Origin: Bacteroidales bacterium UBA4788
GTDB lineage: Bacteria > Bacteroidota > Bacteroidia > Bacteroidales > VadinHA17
Reading direction: 5' to 3'
Length of the DNA: 14,902 nucleotides
Assembly: GCA_002402965.1 (NCBI GenBank)
Contig: DHGW01000005.1
Coordinates: forward strand, 1-14,902
Part shown: piece after piece, positions 5,366-14,069 of the stretch
How positions within the stretch are numbered: position 1 is the stretch's first letter
How the letters are laid out: every line of letters begins with the position of its first letter
Program-made: the position numbers and the translations under genes
Notes under the pieces: model-generated
Seen by the model: only the letters and a program-made list of their open reading frames with translations
Told to the model about the DNA's origin: nothing
The model's database searches: none

Positions 5366-6898
5366 ATGTTACTGCATCATCAGTTTATCAGGATGGCAAA
5401 GCAGAATGCTTCGAAGACTGCAATCATTGACAAGACAACCGGTAAGAGCGTTACCTATTCCAGGGCTCTGATCGGGGCCCTGATCCTGGCTACAAAATTC
5501 AAGAAGTATGAGAAGGGCTTCATTGGTATTATGATTCCCACCTCTGCTGGAGCAGCACTGGCAACGGCAGGTGCGCTGATGAGCGGAAGGATGCCGGTGA
5601 TGATCAATTATTCGACGGGCGCCGAGGCAAATGCACGCTATGCACAGAAGAAGTGCAGGTTCAGCACCATAATAACCTCCAGGTCGCTGCTGGAGAAGAT
5701 TAACTGTCCGTTGGTTGAGGGTATGGTCATGATTGAGGATATTATGGATGGTGTCACTACAGGTGATAAACTCAAAGCTGCTTTAAAGACGAAGCTGCCA
5801 CTGGGAATGCTCCTGAAGAGTGTCAGCAGGGGCAGTGAGGATGATACTGCTGCCATGCTCTTCACGAGCGGCAGCGAAAAGGACCCCAAGGCAGTTCCGC
5901 TCTCTCACAGGAACCTGATAGCGAATATTGAAAGCTTCAGCAACTACTTGGGTATCTCAGGCGAAGATACCCTTCTTGCCAATCTTGTTTTTTATCATAT
6001 TTTCGGTTTGACGGTTAATCTGTGGGTTGCATTCTACCACGGGATGACGATGGTTACATATGCCAATCCGCTCGATTTCCAGAAGATCAGCACAATTGCC
6101 CGCGAGGAGAAACCAACAATCATGGTTGGCACCCCGAGCTTCTTCTGGGGTTATCTCAACAAATCAGAGCCGGGCGATTTCAACTCGCTCAGACTTATGG
6201 TTGCAGGTGCCGACAAATGTCCTGATGCGCTGCGCGACGGTTACATGAAGAAGCACGGTGTCTCCCTGCTCGAGGGGTACGGCGCCACTGAGACTTCTCC
6301 GGTTATATCTGTCAATTCAGTTGAATTCAACAGGCCGGGCAGCACGGGTAAGGTGATCCCGGGAATACAGATCAGGATTGAAAGCCTTGATACAGGTGAG
6401 GAATGCAAGGTTGGGGAGACTGGAAAGATACTTGTAAAGGGCCCGTCCGTCATGAAAGGTTACTATGATGATCCGCAGCAGACGACCGAAGTGCTTTCTG
6501 ACGGATGGTACAACACCGGTGACATGGGCTATTTTGATGCGGACGGCTATTTATGGCATGCCGGTCGCTTTAAAAGGTTCACAAAGGTTGGAGGCGAGAT
6601 GGTCTCCCTTGTGAAGGTGGAGAATATTATGGAAAAGTATCTGCATCATGGAGTATCATGCTGTGTGGTTGAGGTTCCTGACGATAAGAAAGGTTCATAC
6701 ATTGTGGCTGCAGTATCTGCAGAGGTAAACAAAACCGAAATACTCAGGAGGATGATGGCCGACCTGCCGAGCATTGCCCTGCCGAGACAGTTTGTCGTCA
6801 TTGAAAACCTGCCAATGATGGGTGCCGGCAAGATCAATTTCCGGACGGTAACAAAGATGGTCCGGGAGATGATAAACGAAACCGGCTTCGCAGGGTAG
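5366..6898 (+). CDS. AMP-forming acyl-CoA/acyl-ACP synthetase
   Basis: The 510-residue product belongs to the ANL superfamily of adenylate-forming enzymes. Motifs: phosphate-binding loop LFTSGSEKDPKAVPLSH (165-181), GYGATETSP (304-312), YNTGD (382-386), hinge GRFKR (400-404), and the C-terminal catalytic lysine K489 in GAGKINF. All residues needed for adenylation are present. The loop form TSGSExxPKAV rather than the common TSGTTGxPKG resembles the acyl-ACP synthetase half of Aas, so a long-chain acyl substrate and membrane-lipid recycling are likely. No N-terminal acyltransferase domain is present. The length is normal for a single-domain enzyme. The start at 5366 lacks a clear ribosome site, and a second Met at residue 10 is an alternative. 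The 3' end lies 16 bases from the converging corA-like gene. Confidence 0.9.
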   Translation: MLLHHQFIRMAKQNASKTAIIDKTTGKSVTYSRALIGALILATKFKKYEKGFIGIMIPTSAGAALATAGALMSGRMPVMINYSTGAEANARYAQKKCRFSTIITSRSLLEKINCPLVEGMVMIEDIMDGVTTGDKLKAALKTKLPLGMLLKSVSRGSEDDTAAMLFTSGSEKDPKAVPLSHRNLIANIESFSNYLGISGEDTLLANLVFYHIFGLTVNLWVAFYHGMTMVTYANPLDFQKISTIAREEKPTIMVGTPSFFWGYLNKSEPGDFNSLRLMVAGADKCPDALRDGYMKKHGVSLLEGYGATETSPVISVNSVEFNRPGSTGKVIPGIQIRIESLDTGEECKVGETGKILVKGPSVMKGYYDDPQQTTEVLSDGWYNTGDMGYFDADGYLWHAGRFKRFTKVGGEMVSLVKVENIMEKYLHHGVSCCVVEVPDDKKGSYIVAAVSAEVNKTEILRRMMADLPSIALPRQFVVIENLPMMGAGKINFRTVTKMVREMINETGFAG

Positions 6899-6901
6899 TA
6901 T

Positions 6902-6915
6902 AAACCGGCCGGTTT
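6902..6915. terminator. GC-rich palindrome between convergent genes, possible two-way terminator
   Basis: AAACCGGCCGGTTT is a perfect 14-base palindrome. Its right half also pairs with GAAACCGGC at 6878-6886, in the end of the acyl-synthetase gene, giving an alternative 9-bp stem (6878-6886 with 6908-6916). It sits in the 16-base gap between convergent stop codons. T runs are missing on both strands, so termination is only a possible role. Confidence 0.4.
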
Positions 6916-7937
6916 CAGTCTGAACGTTTGCGGTCACGCCATTCAAGCCACCTGATGAACAGGAAGCTTGCCAGGCCTATCACTGCGACAATAACTGCAA
7001 ATAAAGGGTAGGAGTGGCGTATGTTGGCCTCACCGCCTGTCATTACCGTCCATTCGCTCATGCCGAAAACACCCGCAATAAGTGTCAGGGGCATAAAGAT
7101 GGTTGTAATGAGCGTCAGCCTTCTCACGGTAGCGTTGGTCTGGTTTGAATCGCGCGCCATCTTGTTGTTAAGCATCGAGGCATAGAGTTCCATAAGGCTG
7201 GTGACATTGTCACGGTTGCTCTCGGTCATCTCCAGGAAATTGGATATATGATCAAAGATGTCCCTGTAATGAACAGTGGCCTTCTCCGGCATCCATTCGC
7301 AGTCGTTTCTGCTGATCTTGATCAGTATCTCCCTCTCATAGAAAAGGCTCTTGCGCAACCCCAAAAGGTTTCGGCGGAGGTATGTCAGCTGCGAGGGATC
7401 GAATTCTGAAGGTGACCCCAGGATCTCCTCTTCGGCACGGTCGATATCAATCTCGGCCTTCTCCACCACATCAGCCATCTGGTCAACCATGTAGTCGATG
7501 ATCACATGCATGAGCCATGCAGGTCCCCTTTTAACCGTAGGGACGTTCCGTTCTATCACCGGTATAATTCCCTCTATCGGGTACCGGGTATTTTCGGAGT
7601 ACCCGCTGACCGTCACCAGGAAATTTTTCCCGATAAAGAAATCGACCTCGTCGGAGACAAGCTCTTCCGGATCATACCAGAGAGCATTGAAGACTATGAA
7701 TGTGTAGTTAGGGAACTCGTCCATCTTGGGAACCTGTGTCTCGTCGGTGCAGTCTTCTATTGAAAGGGGGTGCAGCCCGAGGGGTGTGGTCAGTTCTGAC
7801 AGCTCCTCACGCGAAGCTTTAGTGTAGTTGAACCAGACAAACCCGTCATCATTCAATGCGCTTACTGCTCCTTCCAGGGTTGTGATCTTTTCAAGATCGC
7901 CTCCGGTAGATATATGGTAAAACTCTGACCTTTTCAT
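6915..7937 (-). CDS. CorA-family divalent cation transporter with GMS in place of GMN
   Basis: The 340-residue product matches the CorA family in length and layout: a large N-terminal cytoplasmic domain with acidic helices (about 120-260), then two C-terminal transmembrane segments (about 272-292 and 310-331) and a basic tail (EWRDRKRSD). CorA proteins form pentamers that take up Mg2+, Co2+ or Ni2+, or in ZntB-like members export or import Zn2+. The signature motif at the end of the first membrane segment is normally GMN, whose Asn coordinates the hydrated ion. Here it reads GMS (292-294), followed by EWTVMTGG instead of the usual MPEL loop. The codon is AGC, one base from AAC. GAAGG lies upstream of the ATG. 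The gene starts 20 bases after the A2M gene on the same strand, so they probably form one transcript. The ion preference may differ from classical CorA. Confidence 0.9.
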   Translation of the reverse strand: MKRSEFYHISTGGDLEKITTLEGAVSALNDDGFVWFNYTKASREELSELTTPLGLHPLSIEDCTDETQVPKMDEFPNYTFIVFNALWYDPEELVSDEVDFFIGKNFLVTVSGYSENTRYPIEGIIPVIERNVPTVKRGPAWLMHVIIDYMVDQMADVVEKAEIDIDRAEEEILGSPSEFDPSQLTYLRRNLLGLRKSLFYEREILIKISRNDCEWMPEKATVHYRDIFDHISNFLEMTESNRDNVTSLMELYASMLNNKMARDSNQTNATVRRLTLITTIFMPLTLIAGVFGMSEWTVMTGGEANIRHSYPLFAVIVAVIGLASFLFIRWLEWRDRKRSD

Positions 7938-7957
7938 CGATTCGCCTTCTTATCTGT

Positions 7958-10900
7958 TCAGTTAATCGTAATCTTTTTGAGTTCATTATTTGAGTAAATC
8001 ACCGGGAAGTACATCAGTGATACCTTTGCGGGGTTCATTATAAAACGGCCTGTGAAGCGGGGCATAAGGCTGATTTCAAATGATCTCCTGCCAGGGGATG
8101 CATGGCGGATGAATATTGCCACGTGGTCACGGAAAAACTCACGGTGAACCTCTCCGGGCCGGTAACCCTTCTTGTCATTATATGCAAATCCTGACGGCAC
8201 CGGTATCTCAATTACTAAATACTCGGCGGTTTTGTAGAATTCCACATCGACGGTCAGGGTAACCGGAATTCCAGACTGCACCTCTTCGGCTACCGGGTTA
8301 CCCGTCATGTCTGACCTCCCCGCATTGCCCGGTCCGGACAACCAGGTTGTCACCCTGAAATCGGTGGTATCTTCCTCCGGTTCGGAAATAAAAAGCTTGC
8401 TGCCAAAACTGAGGAAGAGAGGCATGTCGCTGTCGTTGAGGACAGTCACCGGCCGGTTCCCGACAGGAAGGGTAACCTTATACGGGAACGAATCAACAGT
8501 CGTCTCTGTCGCCCCGCTGATTATCATCCTGGCCCTGTCTTCGTTTTTGCGTTCCTTTTCAGGGTAAAATGCAAGCGCATTCAGCACCGAAGCGGTCTGG
8601 AAGGTGTTAAGCGGGCCGTCCATGGAGAGGTATTCATAAAAATATCTCCGGATCAGCTCGGGCCGGGCAATTTTCTGAAGTGTATCGCGGCACAACAGAT
8701 CATAGGCGAGGAGGGTGGTCTGTATATCAGTCTGCATTATATTCCACCACTCTGAACCAGCGGTGAAGTACACCCCTCCAAAAACAGTCTCCCGCCTTGC
8801 TTTTTCAAGGAAGCCGATATCCGCAGGTATGCCGTGACTGAGCCGCAGGGAGGCAATCCGGACACTGTCAGTCAGAGACAGGCTGTCCTTGTCGGAGATG
8901 ATTTCCAGATAACGGTTATAGTCAGCCTTTGCCCCGATATCAGAAAGTATCCCGAGGAGTGACAGGCCTGTGGATGGCGAAGGATTCTTTTCCAGTGCAA
9001 GGACAGCGAAGTCCGTGATCCCTGATATGCCAATGTTAACGGTGTAGCCCAGCTTGCCTGCCCTTAAAAGGGTTCTGATTACATGCTGCGAGATCCAGTC
9101 CTCTGTTTCCGAGGGACCCCACCATCCCCACAATCCGTCCTCGTTGCGGTTATCAAGGAGTTTGCCGATAAGGCTTTTTATCTCTCTTTCATCGCTTCTG
9201 CTGACCTTCCCGAGGTGCCTGTCCGTCTCTATCGCAGAGAGATAACCTGCAAGCCGCGAGGCCATCTGTTCATTGCAGCCATAGACATACCTGATGAGCC
9301 TGTGGCTTGCCGTTTTCCTTATATCTGCCAACCCGGCCACCGCCGAAAGCGTCACCTCTCCGGGCCAGCCGGCGAGGTCAACCGTTAAAGCTGAGTCTTT
9401 CTCAATAATGGCAACCATCCCCGAATCAACCTCAATTCCCGCCCTTAAAACAGGCAGCGGACGGAACTCGCCGTCCTTCAGGCCGGTTTCGGTGGTGAAG
9501 GAATATTCCAGCCGCAGGCTGTCTGACCCTCCAGCAATCACCGGCAGGGTGTCAACCACCGCTTCGGCGAGGTCACGCTTCCTGTTTACGAGTGTGTCGG
9601 TGTTGCTTATAAACCTTTCCGTCAGCGACAATGGCACTCCGGTATGGTTCATAATCCGGCCGATAAGGTTAAGGGAGTCGCCCTCTACCAGATAATGGGG
9701 TGCCGACAGCAGTCCGGTCACAGGCATGAATGCCCTGATGGTTCCTTTGGCAGAGCCTGCCTGGCGGTTGCCGTTGATTGCAACGGCAAATGTCTCCCAG
9801 GAAGTGATGTCATCAGGGAACTTAACTGTGAACGTAACTTTCCCCGAATCGTCCGTGCGCAGGTCAGGCTTCCAGTAGCCGTAGTCGCGGAAGTTCCTGC
9901 GCAGAGTGCCGGCAGCCATTGCCTCCTCCAGGAACTGTTCGTCCACCAGTGGGTCACTTTCTGCAGCAGCCGCTATGACTCCTCCGGACTTCATGGTCAG
10001 CATTATTACTCCACCTGCGGCCCTCGATCCGTACAGTGCTGTCATTGCAGGGTCCTTTATCACTGTCATGCTCTTAAGCAGTTCGGGATCAATAAGGCTC
10101 ATGTCGCCGCTCCATGGCACACCGTCAATTATAATAAGGGGAGGTTGTGCGTCAACCGTTGAGGCGCCTCTTATCATGAAGACCTGGCCATCTGATACCT
10201 CCATGCCTGCCACCCTTCCGGCAAGCGAATTGACCGTCACTACTGATGCGGAAAGGTTTTCCTTCCGTGAGATTCCATACCCTATAACCACTACTTCGTC
10301 CATGTGCAAAACCTCTTCCTCCAGGACCACATCCAGTTGGTTTTCATAGCAGACTTCGGTTTCATGAGACTTCATTCCTATGAACATGAATGTCAGCTTA
10401 TGGTTCCCGAAGGGGAGTTTGATTGAGTATCTGCCATCAATATCGGTTACCGTACCGAAACCGTTTTCCTGGCAATAGACCGTCACTCCCGGCAGCCGCT
10501 CATTGTCTGAGAGACTTGTAACAACACCGGAAACTGTGAATCCCGGTCCGTCATATGCGTTCACATCCTGCCTTGTAAATTCCTGCATCAGTTGCCTTTC
10601 CAGCGAGGATGGTGTTCCCGGCCGGCTTCCCGGGGCATTGATCATCTCAATGATCTTCCTGTACAGTTCCGGATCATCTGACGTTTCCGCCCATGCCAGA
10701 TCAATGAATGTTGCGCTGTTGCTCCTTACTGCGACGGAGTCAATAATCAATTGGTGCCCGCCGGGCAGGAAGGAGATGAACCTGTATATTCCAGGCTGGA
10801 TATTGGTTAACATCTTATCATATCCCTGCCTGTCATAGACGGCCCTTCCGGCAACGGAGACAAGGAAGCTGACAACCGGTCTGGGATTATCTTCTTTCCT

Positions 10901-13867
10901 GCTGTTCATGATATGTACGGTACCGTTCCCGGGAAGAGTTCTTTCATTGCGTGAATACATGTACCGCGGCGATGTCCTCTTTTCGGTGATCTCCCTGCTG
11001 ACCTTTGCGATATAAGCAGGTGTCAGGACACTGCTTCGCCAGTCCTGCATGGTGTTGCCGGTTGCATAGTATGCGGGAATCCTTTTTTCAGGGTCGAATG
11101 ACCTCATTCTCAGCAATCCTTTCTCAAAATCATATTCATACAGGGGTTCGAACCTGAAATCGGTTGTGAATTTTCCGGGAAGGACGAATCTGGCATTGGT
11201 CGGCATCACCGGACCCAGCATACGTGTGCCGTGCGAAGAATATACCCTGTCGGGATTTGCCAGCTGCTGCCTGACATCACTCATCAGGAGGATATTGCTG
11301 TCCTGCCGCAGGTAAGCCACGCTGTTCTCAAACAATGTTTTATAGGGCATGACGTAATTGGCGATCCTGCGTTGCTCTTCTGCCCTCATTTTTGATGGGA
11401 CTTCTTTTTTAGTGTAGCCAGCTGGATTTTCGTTATCCCTGATTGAGAGGACCGCCTTTTTGCCTCTCATAAACCTGATGCTGTCAGCAACGTACATTGC
11501 CCCTGGAGTCCTGATGCTGATTAAATGATAACCGGTGTCAATCCTGAAGGAGTATGGCTGATTGGCCGAAGCAAAATCAATGTAAACCGGCCTGTGGTCA
11601 ACATTTACCTGGTTAATCCTTACCGGCAGGCCGTCGCGAAAGATGAACGGCGCGAACTGGGTGATGCTGTCACCCATGTCACAGTGGAATAAGGCGATCT
11701 CGTCCGGGTGGTAACGGAATCTGAAATATTCGACGGTATCAAGGCCGGCTTTGGCGTTCCACCAGTCATATTCCAGTTGATGGGTAAGATAAGGTGCATT
11801 GGGCGTGGTTGTCCGGAATGAGTTGATATGTTCCTTGCTTTTACCGGTTTTCGCAAGATTTGGAAGTGCCGGCAGGTTATACCCGAACTTGCGGGTAAGG
11901 GCAAAAGCCGTTATATCTGTATTCCGGACAGGCCTTCCGTCAGTATCTGTTACGGTCAGGGTGATTGCTGTCTCTTTTCCCGGTATTATTTTGTCCGGCT
12001 GTTCAGCGAGTATGTTCAGCCTGCTTTCGTCCCTGGATATCTCGTAGATGCTGTTGTTCATTACCCCGCCCCACAGGTAGCTTAGCGAGAGGTACCATTT
12101 CCTGTCAGAGGAGACTCTCTCCCTGAATTCAAGGGTTTCTGCTGTTCCCCGGACCACCTCGCGGTTAAGGTCATAGATGAAGTAGCTGAAAGCCAGTCCT
12201 GTGTTGCTTGTGACGCTGATGAAGACGGAGTCGGCGGTTCTGTGCGTACGGGGTACGACACCGTGCGGAATTTCCCTGGTTTCCACCGTGCGCCGGGCAT
12301 TTCCTGAGGCGAATGTATAGCCGGTGATGAACGGGTCTGTTTTCGTCTGCCAGGGGAGGCTTATTTTCAGAGCAGGCTTTTTGTTCCCGAACGCATCCGA
12401 GGCAATAAGTTCAGCCTCCCTTTCAGTTTCGGCTCCGTTGACTTTCAGATAAAAACGGATTGAGTCTCCTCTGACGCTGTAGCAAATCTCCTCCTTTTTG
12501 TCAATGAAAGTCATTGTTCTGGTTTCAGTGACGGATTCATTGTCCGAGGTGTTGGCAACAGCAACAATTTTGCAGGTCATGTTTGCCTCAGGGAAGAGCG
12601 TGTCAGGGATCATCACCACCGTCTCACCTGATGGCCGGAGGTTTTCACGGATCACTGCAATTGTATCCTTTACCGGAAGAAACGGCCCGGGAATCTCAGT
12701 GACCATGTCGCGCAGGATATGAAGTGTTACCCTGACGTCAGGCAGTATCATATCATTTTCATTCAATGCTTTAAGGCCGACAATAAACGGGCGCCCCCTG
12801 TACTGCACGCTGTCGGGAGTCCTCACAACGAGCTTCAGACTCCGGAGATCATAATACTCATACATGAATGATCCGGAAACCAGTGTACGGCTCCTGTTTG
12901 CCGGGGAGAGTGTCACACTGTAGTCCTTGTCAAGCCGGAGGCCGAGGGTGTCCGCAAGAACGAAGGAGTGGGTGTATCCACCAGGAGCATAGGGTTTGAG
13001 GGTGGCAAGCTTAACCTGCCTGTATGGATCGGTGAGGAAGATCCTCAGGTCTGTTTCTTTCTGAAATGGTTTCTTGTTCTTTCCGGAGAGCAGATAGGCC
13101 TTAAGCATCACTGTGTCACCTGGCGTGTATTTCGGTTTGCTGAAAACCATGAATCCGTCATACGGCCCGGGTTCAAATACCTTCTTCATCCTCCACCAGA
13201 CAGTTCGCGCAGTGCCGAATCCGTAACCTCGTATGGCGGAGCGGACTGCGTCATAGGGGAGCATCACCACGGTTTTGACAGGCACCCAGATATATCTTAC
13301 CGGAGTGGTATAAGCCAGTTTCCTCGCGTTTCTGCGCAGCGACGAATTGTCAAGGGTCCTGTCAAGCCTGAAGAGACTGGAGATACCTTCATGAGTCACT
13401 GAAAGAATCCCCTTGCTGTTGCTCTTTGCAAGCCGGTATGCAAGGGAAGCCTGATCCCAGCGGATTACTCTGGTACCCATTTTCAGGGTCGCGTCATCAA
13501 CAAGATGACCCGAGCTATCACGTACCTGGATGACGAGATCAGTCTTGTTGTCAACCACTGCAAGGTGAACATTGGGGATTGAGTTATACAACACCCTCAC
13601 CTTGTCATTGTCAACATACGCCGTGACATAATTGCCGGGCTTCAGTTTTCCTTTATATGTCGTTCCGGTAGGGAAGGAGTCGACCACAGACCGGAATAAT
13701 TCCTGGTCTTTGCCGGTTGAGCTCTTGCGGATAATGTCAAGCGCTTGTTTTTCAGTTATTGAGAAGATGTATGTGTACGGGCTGGTGGTACGGCTTTTAG
13801 CCAGGTCCTGCGATCCCAGTGCACCGGTGATCAACAGGGCCAGCAGGAAAATTAGTGACCTGGTCAT
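7958..13867 (-). CDS. Alpha-2-macroglobulin-family protein with inserted TonB-receptor plug domain
   Basis: The 1,969-residue protein starts with a Sec signal peptide (cleavage near ALGSQ, residue 20) and no lipobox Cys. It should be periplasmic or secreted, unlike most bacterial A2M proteins, which are lipoproteins. An MG2 domain lies at about 236-350 (YDGFMVFSKPKYTPGDTV near 237) and further macroglobulin-like beta domains follow to about 1070. Residues 1109-1184 form a carboxypeptidase-regulatory-like domain (SGVV...PGVTVYC, TDIDGRYSI). MDEVVVIGYG (1189-1198) and a shortened plug domain to about 1296 (RVAGMEV, IIIDGVP, LYGSRAAGGVI) resemble SusC/RagA receptors. No barrel follows; instead the A2M/MG7 domain begins near 1325 (YWKPDL, W1332). 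The thioester motif CNEQ is at 1531-1534, so covalent capture of attacking proteases is plausible. C-terminal beta domains end at 1969. It is upstream of the corA-like gene and diverges from a predicted outer-membrane protein. Confidence 0.93.
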   Translation of the reverse strand: MTRSLIFLLALLITGALGSQDLAKSRTTSPYTYIFSITEKQALDIIRKSSTGKDQELFRSVVDSFPTGTTYKGKLKPGNYVTAYVDNDKVRVLYNSIPNVHLAVVDNKTDLVIQVRDSSGHLVDDATLKMGTRVIRWDQASLAYRLAKSNSKGILSVTHEGISSLFRLDRTLDNSSLRRNARKLAYTTPVRYIWVPVKTVVMLPYDAVRSAIRGYGFGTARTVWWRMKKVFEPGPYDGFMVFSKPKYTPGDTVMLKAYLLSGKNKKPFQKETDLRIFLTDPYRQVKLATLKPYAPGGYTHSFVLADTLGLRLDKDYSVTLSPANRSRTLVSGSFMYEYYDLRSLKLVVRTPDSVQYRGRPFIVGLKALNENDMILPDVRVTLHILRDMVTEIPGPFLPVKDTIAVIRENLRPSGETVVMIPDTLFPEANMTCKIVAVANTSDNESVTETRTMTFIDKKEEICYSVRGDSIRFYLKVNGAETEREAELIASDAFGNKKPALKISLPWQTKTDPFITGYTFASGNARRTVETREIPHGVVPRTHRTADSVFISVTSNTGLAFSYFIYDLNREVVRGTAETLEFRERVSSDRKWYLSLSYLWGGVMNNSIYEISRDESRLNILAEQPDKIIPGKETAITLTVTDTDGRPVRNTDITAFALTRKFGYNLPALPNLAKTGKSKEHINSFRTTTPNAPYLTHQLEYDWWNAKAGLDTVEYFRFRYHPDEIALFHCDMGDSITQFAPFIFRDGLPVRINQVNVDHRPVYIDFASANQPYSFRIDTGYHLISIRTPGAMYVADSIRFMRGKKAVLSIRDNENPAGYTKKEVPSKMRAEEQRRIANYVMPYKTLFENSVAYLRQDSNILLMSDVRQQLANPDRVYSSHGTRMLGPVMPTNARFVLPGKFTTDFRFEPLYEYDFEKGLLRMRSFDPEKRIPAYYATGNTMQDWRSSVLTPAYIAKVSREITEKRTSPRYMYSRNERTLPGNGTVHIMNSRKEDNPRPVVSFLVSVAGRAVYDRQGYDKMLTNIQPGIYRFISFLPGGHQLIIDSVAVRSNSATFIDLAWAETSDDPELYRKIIEMINAPGSRPGTPSSLERQLMQEFTRQDVNAYDGPGFTVSGVVTSLSDNERLPGVTVYCQENGFGTVTDIDGRYSIKLPFGNHKLTFMFIGMKSHETEVCYENQLDVVLEEEVLHMDEVVVIGYGISRKENLSASVVTVNSLAGRVAGMEVSDGQVFMIRGASTVDAQPPLIIIDGVPWSGDMSLIDPELLKSMTVIKDPAMTALYGSRAAGGVIMLTMKSGGVIAAAAESDPLVDEQFLEEAMAAGTLRRNFRDYGYWKPDLRTDDSGKVTFTVKFPDDITSWETFAVAINGNRQAGSAKGTIRAFMPVTGLLSAPHYLVEGDSLNLIGRIMNHTGVPLSLTERFISNTDTLVNRKRDLAEAVVDTLPVIAGGSDSLRLEYSFTTETGLKDGEFRPLPVLRAGIEVDSGMVAIIEKDSALTVDLAGWPGEVTLSAVAGLADIRKTASHRLIRYVYGCNEQMASRLAGYLSAIETDRHLGKVSRSDEREIKSLIGKLLDNRNEDGLWGWWGPSETEDWISQHVIRTLLRAGKLGYTVNIGISGITDFAVLALEKNPSPSTGLSLLGILSDIGAKADYNRYLEIISDKDSLSLTDSVRIASLRLSHGIPADIGFLEKARRETVFGGVYFTAGSEWWNIMQTDIQTTLLAYDLLCRDTLQKIARPELIRRYFYEYLSMDGPLNTFQTASVLNALAFYPEKERKNEDRARMIISGATETTVDSFPYKVTLPVGNRPVTVLNDSDMPLFLSFGSKLFISEPEEDTTDFRVTTWLSGPGNAGRSDMTGNPVAEEVQSGIPVTLTVDVEFYKTAEYLVIEIPVPSGFAYNDKKGYRPGEVHREFFRDHVAIFIRHASPGRRSFEISLMPRFTGRFIMNPAKVSLMYFPVIYSNNELKKITIN

Positions 13868-13880
13868 GCAGTGACAGCTT

Positions 13881-13902
13881 TTTTATGCGATTATGCATAA
13901 AA
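13881..13902. promoter_or_regulatory. Inverted repeat in the leader of the A2M gene
   Basis: TTTTATGC (13881-13888) and GCATAAAA (13895-13902) are exact inverted copies around GATTAT. The repeat begins 14 bases upstream of the A2M start codon, so in the transcript it could form a hairpin, or in DNA act as an operator. No full -7 consensus was found upstream on this strand; the nearest is TACTTTTA, which overlaps the right arm. Confidence 0.45.
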
Positions 13903-13998
13903 GTAGCAAATAACAAAAAGAAATGTACCGAAGATGACCGTTAATCCCGATTTAATGATAAACCGATAATAAATGATTTTATTTCTGCAATGATCCGT

Positions 13999-14016
13999 TC
14001 AAAATTGTAATTTTGA
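13999..14016 (+). promoter_or_regulatory. -7 box inside a palindrome, promoter of the outer-membrane protein gene
   Basis: TAATTTTG at 14008-14015 fits the TAnnTTTG -7 consensus exactly. It is the right half of an 18-base palindrome, TCAAAATTGTAATTTTGA (13999-14016, two-base centre). The -33 element is weak (CTG at 13985-13987, 20 bases upstream). A protein binding the palindrome would block this promoter. The leader would be about 48 bases. Confidence 0.5.
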
Positions 14017-14069
14017 TTTAATCATGTCTGTGCCATTTCTGTTTAACAAAATATAGGACAAAGAGAATA

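Noticed and set aside
9644..10349. Plus-strand frames inside the plug region of the A2M gene
   Set aside because: The minus-strand frame is continuous over 1,969 codons with recognisable domains throughout; the plus frames are shadows.
9979..10544. Idea that the plug segment marks an assembly chimera or two genes
   Set aside because: The reading frame is continuous, codon use looks the same on both sides, and A2M domains resume directly after the plug; a chimera would probably also have brought barrel sequence or broken the frame. Not fully excluded without raw reads.
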